Assembly (NCBI GenBank): GCA_029941825.1
Contig: JAPYTM010000053.1
Coordinates: 1 to 6,032 of the forward strand
Origin: Candidatus Nitrosopumilus sp.
GTDB lineage: Archaea > Thermoproteota > Nitrososphaeria > Nitrososphaerales > Nitrosopumilaceae
DNA length: 6,032 nucleotides
Reading direction: 5' to 3'
Shown: piece by piece, positions 1 to 5,187 of the stretch
Position numbering within the stretch: position 1 is the first letter of the stretch
Layout of the letters: every line of letters begins with the position of its first letter
Notes under the pieces: model-generated
Databases searched by the model: none
What the model saw: only the letters and a program-made list of their open reading frames with translations
Told to the model about the DNA's origin: nothing
Program-made: the position numbers and the translations under genes

Positions 1-1010
1 TCATCTGCATTTGTAAACCATAAATTAAAATCAGATTTTTCAAGAGACTCTGGAATTATTCCATATCCATGATTCTGGCTAGTAACATACACTTGATTAT
101 TTTCTACATTAACACAAGGTTTGTTTTGTCCTCGATGTCCATACTTTAGTTTGTATGTTTCAGTATTTCCAGCAATACCAATAATTTGTGCACCCAAACA
201 AATACCCAATGTAGGGATATTATTTTTAATCAATTTTTTTGCAGTGTCAATTGTAGCAAGACATTTTTTTGGATCACCAGGGCCACTGCTAAGTACAACA
301 CCTTTAGGATGATAAGACATTATTTTATCATATGATGTATCCCATGGCACCAATATTGCGGTATAACCAATTTCTCTAATATTTCGTAAAATTGCGTTTT
401 TTGCACCAGTATCAATTATTACAACAGATTTATCATCATGACCAAAAATTTGTTCTTGTTTTGTAGATACAACATCCATGAATTGTTCTGAATCATAGTG
501 AGTTGAGGATGCAAGTTCTGTTTTGATTTTTTCTACGTTAATCTCAGAATCAGAAACTACAAGTGCGGCCATCATAACACCACCTGTTCGAAGTTTTTTG
601 GTTAATTCACGAGTGTCAAGTCCAGAAATTCCAGGCACTTTTTCATTATTCATCCATTCATCAAGAGTCATTGAAAGATTCCAATGACTTGCAGTTAATG
701 ACAATTCATGAACCACTAATCCGCGAATTTGGATTTTATCAGATTCAAAAAAATTTGGAATACCATCATTATCCTTAATCAAAGGATCAGGCACACCATA
801 ATTTCCAACTAAGGGATAAGTCAAAGTAAGAATTTGGCCATTATATGACGGATCAGTTAATGCTTCAGTGTATCCAACCATTCCAGTGTTAAAGACAATT
901 TCGCCAAAAATAGTTGTAGAAAAACCAAATCCTTGACCGTCAAGAACAGTACCATCATCAAAAATTAGTTTTCCAAATTTTTTTGCGTGGCTTGATTTCT
1001 TTGTAGTAAT
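1..1010 (-). CDS. carA: Carbamoyl-phosphate synthase small (glutaminase) subunit, 3' truncated by window edge
   Basis: This subunit hydrolyses glutamine and passes ammonia to CarB to make carbamoyl phosphate for pyrimidine and arginine synthesis in the cytoplasm. The minus-strand frame is open from the left edge to a TAA at 1046-1044. The N-terminal CarA domain shows GKLIFDDGTVLDG, then FNTGMVGYTEALTDPSY. The class I glutamine amidotransferase domain follows, with SSGPGDPKKC, the nucleophile loop GICLGAQ (Cys about 271, codon 200-198), KYGHRGQN, and SQNHGY with the catalytic-type His (about 314). About 336 codons are visible of a family length near 370-385; the end with the PE part of the triad lies outside. 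No ATG, GTG or TTG occurs in frame before the conserved NTGM motif. The start given is an ATT at 1010-1008, chosen because GAGGG lies about 5 bases upstream and the protein would begin ITTKKSS; this start is a guess. Most family members have His after GICLG, whereas this one has Ala. Identity is firm. Confidence 0.93.
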   Translation of the reverse strand, partial: MTTKKSSHAKKFGKLIFDDGTVLDGQGFGFSTTIFGEIVFNTGMVGYTEALTDPSYNGQILTLTYPLVGNYGVPDPLIKDNDGIPNFFESDKIQIRGLVVHELSLTASHWNLSMTLDEWMNNEKVPGISGLDTRELTKKLRTGGVMMAALVVSDSEINVEKIKTELASSTHYDSEQFMDVVSTKQEQIFGHDDKSVVIIDTGAKNAILRNIREIGYTAILVPWDTSYDKIMSYHPKGVVLSSGPGDPKKCLATIDTAKKLIKNNIPTLGICLGAQIIGIAGNTETYKLKYGHRGQNKPCVNVENNQVYVTSQNHGYGIIPESLEKSDFNLWFTNAD

Positions 1011-1030
1011 TGTAACCCTCGTAAAGTCCG

Positions 1031-1040
1031 AATTAATATG
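1031..1040 (-). promoter_or_regulatory. Possible TATA-like element of carA
   Basis: On the minus strand the gap between cdvC and carA contains CATATTAATT, centred about 25 bases before the proposed ATT start of carA. That is the spacing expected of a TATA box for a leaderless or nearly leaderless archaeal transcript. It lies just after two T-runs that may end the cdvC transcript. The whole gap is AT-rich, so such a match can arise by chance. A GAGGG ribosome-site-like sequence at 1020-1016 argues for a short leader instead. Confidence 0.25.
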
Positions 1041-1068
1041 AATTTAAGTTTTGTGTGAAATGAAAATG

Positions 1069-1093
1069 AAAAAATATTGATCGCAGTAAAAAA
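1069..1093 (-). terminator. T-rich terminator candidate after cdvC
   Basis: Reading the minus strand after the cdvC stop (TGA at 1104-1102), there is a run of six T at 1093-1088 and another at 1074-1069, followed by repeated TTTTCA. No convincing hairpin is present. Archaeal RNA polymerase often terminates at oligo-T runs alone, so this is a plausible end for the cdvC transcript, with carA restarted downstream. Read-through into carA cannot be excluded. Confidence 0.4.
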
Positions 1094-1101
1094 TTTAATG
1101 T

Positions 1102-2295
1102 TCAGAGAGCTTTAAACTCTTCACTCCATTTATGATAAGCACGAATCATTTCAAGAGAAACACTGGGTTTTCTTCTTGTCATAATATCTTTGAAATCCAT
1201 TGTAGTTAGTTCTCTTGGTTGAATTGGTTCCTCACCTTCAATTGGTTCATGATAGTCAGGGGATTCAAAAATTTCATGAACAGTTTTGATTTGGGCAGCT
1301 TGACAAATATCTTTAATATCACTTGCACTATATCCGTCAAATAATTTTGCTAAATTTACAGTATTTACTTTGTAATCTTTTCTTAGAGGTGCAGTATATT
1401 GTTCAAATAGACTTGTTCGAGCTTCTAATGATGGAAGTGATACATAAATTCTTTTTTGGAATCGTCTGAGGAAAGGCCAATCAAGACTCCAAGGTTTGTT
1501 TGTTGCACCAATTACATAAAGCATCAAATCTTTTCCTTTGCCATTTACACCATCCATTTCAGTTAAAAATTGATTTTTAGTTCGTACTTCTCCACCAACT
1601 TCACTACTTCTAGACCCCAATAAGGAATCAACTTCATCTACAAACAAAATAACAGGTTTTCCTTCTTTTTCAGCATATTTTCTTGCCATAGCAAATAATT
1701 TTGAAACATTCTTTTCTGCTTCACCCAACCATTTGCTCATCATCGATGATGCATCAACATTAATGAAATAACCATCCATTTCATTTGCAGTAGCAGCTGC
1801 AAGCATAGTTTTACCAGTACCAGGAGGCCCATAAAGTAACATGCCTTTGGGCCAACCAAGAGGGAATAGATCAGGTCTTTTTGTAGGATAAATAATTGAT
1901 TCACGTAATGCACTTTTAGCATCTTCTAAACCAATTACTTGGCTCCAAGTAACATCAGGTTTTTCTTTCATAATAAGATCTTCAAAGTCATTTTCTGATT
2001 CTTGTCTCTTTACAGATGCTTTTTGTTCTGAAGAGGATGCTTTTGGATCAACTGCAGGCTCTACGCCATGAGCCTGTTGTAATGCGTTTATTCGATTATG
2101 GTACGATGTACATCTATCTTTGTAAATTTGATTAAGTTTGCTAGTTGGGTATAGTTGTAATAATTTTACAAGTGCATCAATAGCATGTTGATAGTGAGTA
2201 ATTGCCATTCCACGTGCACCTTGGGAATCAAATTTGATAGCTTCAGAGGCATACTTGCTTGCAGTGTTTTCTAATTCTTGTGGGGCTAAACTCAT
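1102..2295 (-). CDS. cdvC: CdvC, Vps4-like AAA ATPase of the archaeal ESCRT division machinery
   Basis: The Vps4 homologue of archaea: a hexameric AAA ATPase that binds ESCRT-III (CdvB) filaments through its MIT domain and remodels them during cell division. Residues about 7-75 form a helical MIT domain. A polar linker (about 76-110, rich in Ser, Lys and Glu) leads to the AAA module. This shows Walker A GPPGTGKT (156-163), pore loop MSKWLGEAEK (187-196), Walker B ILFVDEVD (216-223), sensor 1 GATNKP (263-268) and the LRRF arginine-finger region (Arg277, Arg278). The C-terminal part (about 360-397, with PSVSLEMIRAYHKWSEEF) matches the Vps4 end helix. The 397-residue length is close to normal and all catalytic motifs are intact. 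The ATG start is backed by AAGGT about 7 bases upstream, overlapping the stop of the preceding gene; only 5 bases separate them, so co-transcription and coupled translation are likely. Identity is firm; the division role is taken from the family. Confidence 0.96.
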   Translation of the reverse strand: MSLAPQELENTASKYASEAIKFDSQGARGMAITHYQHAIDALVKLLQLYPTSKLNQIYKDRCTSYHNRINALQQAHGVEPAVDPKASSSEQKASVKRQESENDFEDLIMKEKPDVTWSQVIGLEDAKSALRESIIYPTKRPDLFPLGWPKGMLLYGPPGTGKTMLAAATANEMDGYFINVDASSMMSKWLGEAEKNVSKLFAMARKYAEKEGKPVILFVDEVDSLLGSRSSEVGGEVRTKNQFLTEMDGVNGKGKDLMLYVIGATNKPWSLDWPFLRRFQKRIYVSLPSLEARTSLFEQYTAPLRKDYKVNTVNLAKLFDGYSASDIKDICQAAQIKTVHEIFESPDYHEPIEGEEPIQPRELTTMDFKDIMTRRKPSVSLEMIRAYHKWSEEFKAL

Positions 2296-2300
2296 CCAAA

Positions 2301-2804
2301 TTACCTTGTAGTGTGTCCTTTTGGATTTTGTTGGTATTCTAGGGGGTTAATCTCTGTAGTAAAATTGGTTAAATTAATTGCACTTGTTTCGTATTTAGTA
2401 TAATCAGGTCCATCATGATATTGTTCTTTAAAATCAGATTTCTCAGAGATGTGAGTATGCATGTTTTTTACTTTGTTTATAGAATCTTCAGCTGAAATAA
2501 TTAGTTCAGAAATTTCATCATCTAAATTCTCTATAGAATTAGCAGTATTAGAAATTATAGATGTAAAGTGCTTTAAAATTGAAGACATGTCTTTTTTATC
2601 TGCATATTTATACAACATAAAATCAGCAATCCCAACAATTTTATCTAAATCTTGTAATTCATCTAAAGAGAGTTTATCGATTTTGTCTTCATCAGTGAGA
2701 TTAAACTCAGATAATTTTTTATCGATTTTTGAGGAAATTGTTCTAATACGAACAATATCTTTTGAAAATATACGGTTAGAATTTAACAGTGTCAAGTATT
2801 GCAT
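2301..2804 (-). CDS. Uncharacterised helical protein between the ESCRT-III-like gene and cdvC
   Basis: I do not recognise this 167-residue protein. It appears mostly alpha-helical and charged. A first helical stretch is at about 14-32, a second at about 39-70 (with LSLDELQDLDKIVG), and a long amphipathic, coiled-coil-like segment at about 75-120 (with SIENLDDEISELIISAEDSINKVKNM). A polar tail rich in Thr, Asn, Tyr and Pro follows (about 125-167). No signal peptide or membrane segment is apparent. The ATG at 2804 lies inside the end of the upstream gene (13-base overlap) and the stop is 5 bases before cdvC, so it sits in the middle of a tight three-gene unit. No clear ribosome site precedes it, which fits translation by coupling. 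Its position suggests a partner of the ESCRT-III-like protein or of CdvC, possibly itself a reduced ESCRT-III hairpin, but that is inference. It is probably a real gene because of the spacing and strand. Confidence 0.75.
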   Translation of the reverse strand: MQYLTLLNSNRIFSKDIVRIRTISSKIDKKLSEFNLTDEDKIDKLSLDELQDLDKIVGIADFMLYKYADKKDMSSILKHFTSIISNTANSIENLDDEISELIISAEDSINKVKNMHTHISEKSDFKEQYHDGPDYTKYETSAINLTNFTTEINPLEYQQNPKGHTTR

Positions 2805-3400
2805 AATTTAAAAAAATCAAGATTAGGGTACTGCTTATTAATTTTAGAGTTCACCATCAATTTTACTTCATCAAGTAAGATTGAAGATTCTTCATTTGAT
2901 TGACTAAAATCAAATCTTGCTTTTGTGAGTACAGCTGAATCTAACACAATACTTCCCAAATGAACAGACAATTCAGATAATTTCTGGCTACAATGAGGAA
3001 TAATTTCAAATAATTGTGCACTAGTTATTCTAATCAGAGGTATTGCAGAAGGGAGGAGTTCAGGAATATTATATACGCTAGATATACATCCAATTCGTTT
3101 TTGTATTTGAAAAAGAATTTCTAAAGAAAATACTATAATTCTCTCCAATTCAATTGCTTTAAGAAAAATATCATCAGCATCATTAAAATCAGAAACCAAG
3201 TCTTTATTTGATTTTTTCAAAGTATGTCTTTTTATCTTGAGGATATCAATAATATCATTCAATAAATTGATAGAATATTCCAATCTTGGAACAAGGGAAA
3301 CTGAATTAGATGTATTTTCATACTCAAATGTATCAACACTGCATTTTACTAACATACAATATTGTTGATCAAAATTTTGTATTTGAGGACAATGTAACAA
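2792..3400 (-). CDS. Divergent ESCRT-III (CdvB/Snf7-like) protein
   Basis: Probable member of the ESCRT-III family that polymerises on membranes and is remodelled by Vps4/CdvC. LVPRLEYSINLLNDIIDILK (about 37-55) resembles the first helix of archaeal CdvB proteins. About 75-105 would be helix 2. PSAIPLIRITSAQLFEIIPH (117-136) followed by CSQKLSELSVHLGSIVLDSA (137-156) resembles the CdvB segment in which an I/LP motif precedes helices ending in an 'IL.DA'-like motif. ILLDEVKLMVNSKINKQYPNL (174-194) resembles the closing helix with a 'KFPEL'-like end. There is no winged-helix tail and no obvious proline-rich MIT-binding motif, unlike longer CdvB proteins. The first possible start is TTG at 3400 (202 residues). 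An ATG at 3355 (187 residues) keeps the whole helical core and may be the real start. The gene leads the unit that continues into cdvC, which supports the assignment. The match is by eye and divergent, so family membership is probable rather than certain. Confidence 0.7.
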   Translation of the reverse strand: MLHCPQIQNFDQQYCMLVKCSVDTFEYENTSNSVSLVPRLEYSINLLNDIIDILKIKRHTLKKSNKDLVSDFNDADDIFLKAIELERIIVFSLEILFQIQKRIGCISSVYNIPELLPSAIPLIRITSAQLFEIIPHCSQKLSELSVHLGSIVLDSAVLTKARFDFSQSNEESSILLDEVKLMVNSKINKQYPNLDFFKLCNT

Positions 3401-3422
3401 TTAATTTAGTAACCACAGTTAC
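3394..3422. promoter_or_regulatory. GTAAC repeats with inverted repeat in divergent intergenic region (possible operator)
   Basis: The region between the ESCRT-III-like gene and the TrmB-type regulator holds GTAAC at 3394-3398 and again at 3409-3413. The second copy forms a perfect inverted repeat with GTTAC at 3418-3422 (5-base arms, 4-base spacer CACA). The start-to-start spacing of the two GTAAC copies is 15 bases. The site overlaps or lies just upstream of the minus-strand gene start and about 95 bases before the regulator's ATG. It could be an operator for the adjacent TrmB-type protein, which is a dimer in this family. Five-base arms are short and may be chance. Confidence 0.3.
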
Positions 3423-3480
3423 ACCCAGCTGTAGATACAATTTTGATTTTTTTTGAGCGTTTGTGTAAAGGAATTTAGCT

Positions 3481-3499
3481 CTCAATTTTACCTAATAAC
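3481..3499 (+). promoter_or_regulatory. Possible TATA region of the TrmB-type gene
   Basis: The AT-rich stretch around CAATTTTACCTAATAAC is centred roughly 25-28 bases before the ATG at 3515. This fits a TATA element driving a leaderless transcript. No Shine-Dalgarno-like sequence stands before that ATG (the bases just upstream read TTGAAATC), which agrees with a leaderless start. The match to an archaeal TATA consensus is weak. Confidence 0.25.
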
Positions 3500-3514
3500 A
3501 AATCAATTGAAATC

Positions 3515-4675
3515 ATGGTAAATGAGCATGCATTGACAGTCAGTTTAGAGGAATTTGGGTTAAGCAAGTATGAGGCACAAGCATACGTATCGTTAATCGC
3601 TAAAGGGACAGTATCTGCAAGTGAATTAGCATATTATTCAGAAATTCCAAGAACAAAAGTTTACCCAACTTTGTTAAAATTAGAAAATAAAAAACTGGTA
3701 ATAATCTCAAAGAGTAAGCCAATAATGTGTACTGCCATTGCACCCGAAGATGCATTTGATGGAATAATTCATGAACAAATCAACAAAGTAAATGCCATGA
3801 ATTCATTGATTTCAAATTTAAAGAAGGCAAGTGAGGAAAGTAGAAAATCCAGAGGATCAGAGGAAAAAAGATATTTTCATCTTAGTGCAAACAATGTTTT
3901 AGCACAATTACAAATTATGATTGAAGGTTCAAAATCATCAATTAAAATTATGACAGACCAATGGGGTTTTGGATTATTGGCTGAATGTAAAGAACAATTT
4001 TTATCAGTATTACGTAGAAATTTGGATGTCAAAATACTAATTGTTCCAACTCAAATTTGTTCTGAAATATTTAGAGTGATTCCAGATGGAATCGAAATTA
4101 GAGCATCAGAAATTATACAAAATTGTTTCATTTTTGATGAAACAGAAGTACTAATGATAAATAACAACAATGGGAAAGGGGCAATTTTTTCATCAACTGA
4201 CATTCTTGGAGTTAATCAAGAAAAAATATTTTCAAGCATATGGAAAAATGCAATTAAAACAAGAGCTCTTGCAGACATGACAAAAATAGAAGCACAAGAG
4301 ATTTACAAAATTATCAAAACAACTAATGAAACAGGATTGAGACATATTTTAAATTCCACAATGGTATCAAAAAAACCAGAATTTGACATGCTCAAATTAT
4401 TAGAAAAAAATGGAATTTCGTTAAAAACAAAATCACTTGATGACATTATAGAAATGTTAGATGCAGTGATGCAAATTACATGTTCAGGGCACGTGAATTT
4501 TGAGGCAAACACAAAAAATATCACAGTTGAATCAAAACTAAACAGTGGACATTCACTACCTTGGGTTTCAATTTTGGATGGATGTTTACAAAAACAAGGT
4601 TACAAAACAAGAACAGTGTATCAAAACAATTCCAACAAAGGTGAAAAAATCCACATCAAGATAAGTAAAAATTAA
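3515..4675 (+). CDS. TrmB-family transcriptional regulator with PLD-like sensor part and unknown C-terminal domain
   Basis: Probable DNA-binding regulator. Residues about 8-78 are the TrmB-type winged helix: LEEFGLSKYEAQAYVSLIAKG starts the domain, ASELAYYSEIPRTKVYPTL is the helix-turn-helix, and LENKKLV leads into the wing. A helix (about 79-110) probably serves as dimer coiled coil. Residues about 118-255 resemble the phospholipase-D-like region found after the helix in many TrmB proteins (SSIKIMTDQWGFG; LDVKILIVP; FIFDETEVLMIN). I see no intact HKD catalytic motif, so it would sense rather than cut. Residues about 288-386 form a further domain that I do not recognise, containing GHSLPWVSILDGCLQKQGYKT. 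The start is ATG at 3515 without a ribosome site. The gene is divergent from the ESCRT-III-like gene and 27 bases upstream of the RidA-type gene in the same frame. The ligand is unknown; TrmB itself responds to sugars, but that cannot be carried over here. Confidence 0.85.
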   Translation: MVNEHALTVSLEEFGLSKYEAQAYVSLIAKGTVSASELAYYSEIPRTKVYPTLLKLENKKLVIISKSKPIMCTAIAPEDAFDGIIHEQINKVNAMNSLISNLKKASEESRKSRGSEEKRYFHLSANNVLAQLQIMIEGSKSSIKIMTDQWGFGLLAECKEQFLSVLRRNLDVKILIVPTQICSEIFRVIPDGIEIRASEIIQNCFIFDETEVLMINNNNGKGAIFSSTDILGVNQEKIFSSIWKNAIKTRALADMTKIEAQEIYKIIKTTNETGLRHILNSTMVSKKPEFDMLKLLEKNGISLKTKSLDDIIEMLDAVMQITCSGHVNFEANTKNITVESKLNSGHSLPWVSILDGCLQKQGYKTRTVYQNNSNKGEKIHIKISKN

Positions 4676-4702
4676 AATCAGTTAAAAATAGACAAAAATA
4701 TC

Positions 4703-5158
4703 TTGATTGAAGAAAGACTAGAAGAATTAGGGATAATACTCCCAAAACCTCCAACTCCTGCCGGATCATATGTGCCAGTAATAAGAACTGGAAATTTACT
4801 ATTCATTTCAGGACAAATTCCCATGGAGGACGGTAAAGTTGTATTTACAGGTAAAGTTTCAGATGATAACTTGGAGGAAGCTCAAAAATCAGCCAGAATG
4901 TGTGCGATTAACATTTTAGCACAGATCAAAAGAGAGACAGGAGATTTGGATAAAATTTTCAGAATCGTGAGATTGTCAGGGTTTGTAAATTCATCTCAAG
5001 AGTTTACACAACATCCCAAAGTAATCAATGCAGCATCAGATTTGATTTTTGAAATATTTGGTGAAAAAGGAAAACATTCTAGAATTGCAGTTGGGGTTAC
5101 AAGTTTACCATTAGGCTCAATGACTGAAATTGATGCAATAGTAGAAATAGTAAATTAA
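4703..5158 (+). CDS. RidA/YjgF/YER057c/UK114 family protein
   Basis: Small trimeric-family protein. Typical RidA members hydrolyse reactive enamine/imine intermediates released by PLP enzymes, but this longer (about 150-residue) subgroup is functionally less defined. It shows the usual opening EERLEELGIILPKPPTPAGSY, then RTGNLLFISGQIP (28-40), a helical middle, LSGFVNSSQEFTQHPKVINAAS, and the end motif HSRIAVGVTSLPLGSMTEIDA. Arg127 (in HSRIAVG) matches the conserved substrate-carboxylate-binding Arg and Glu142 the conserved acidic residue near the end. The start is a TTG at 4703. There is no in-frame ATG between it and the upstream TAA at 4673-4675, and the family's N-terminal motif begins right after it, so the TTG is well supported. 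No clear ribosome site precedes it. It lies 27 bases after the TrmB-type gene and probably shares its transcript. Full length, with nothing missing. Confidence 0.92.
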   Translation: MIEERLEELGIILPKPPTPAGSYVPVIRTGNLLFISGQIPMEDGKVVFTGKVSDDNLEEAQKSARMCAINILAQIKRETGDLDKIFRIVRLSGFVNSSQEFTQHPKVINAASDLIFEIFGEKGKHSRIAVGVTSLPLGSMTEIDAIVEIVN

Positions 5159-5168
5159 TTTATTAATC

Positions 5169-5175
5169 AAAAAAA
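5169..5175 (-). terminator. Oligo-T terminator candidate for the DHH phosphoesterase gene
   Basis: Seven T in a row on the minus strand lie 13 bases past the end of the DHH gene (stop ending at 5188), in the 29-base convergent gap with the ridA-type gene. No hairpin is needed for archaeal termination at such runs. The position just after the stop is typical. Confidence 0.45.
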
Positions 5176-5187
5176 TAACTTCAGTGA

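Noticed and set aside
121..312. Plus-strand 63-codon frame with a hydrophobic N-terminus
   Set aside because: It lies fully antisense to the amidotransferase domain of carA, whose motifs (GICLGAQ, KYGHRGQN) are unambiguous; a shadow frame.
1740..1922. Minus-strand 60-codon frame rich in Leu, looking like a membrane peptide
   Set aside because: It overlaps the Walker A region of cdvC in another frame on the same strand; a by-product of that coding sequence.
2461..2811. Plus-strand 116-codon frame
   Set aside because: Antisense to the helical protein gene before cdvC. It is rich in Ser, Ile and Leu as expected of a reverse shadow, and has no promoter or operon context.
2791..2815. Programmed frameshift joining the ESCRT-III-like protein and the next protein at the T7 run
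   Set aside because: A shift into the downstream frame at the T-run meets a TAA directly before the ATTATG, so no fusion would form. Overlapping start with translational coupling explains the arrangement.
3447..3454. T8 run on the plus strand in the divergent intergenic region as a terminator
   Set aside because: No plus-strand gene ends upstream of it; it is probably just part of the AT-rich promoter region.
4303..4524. Minus-strand 73-codon frame
   Set aside because: Antisense to the C-terminal part of the TrmB-type gene; no family resemblance and no context.
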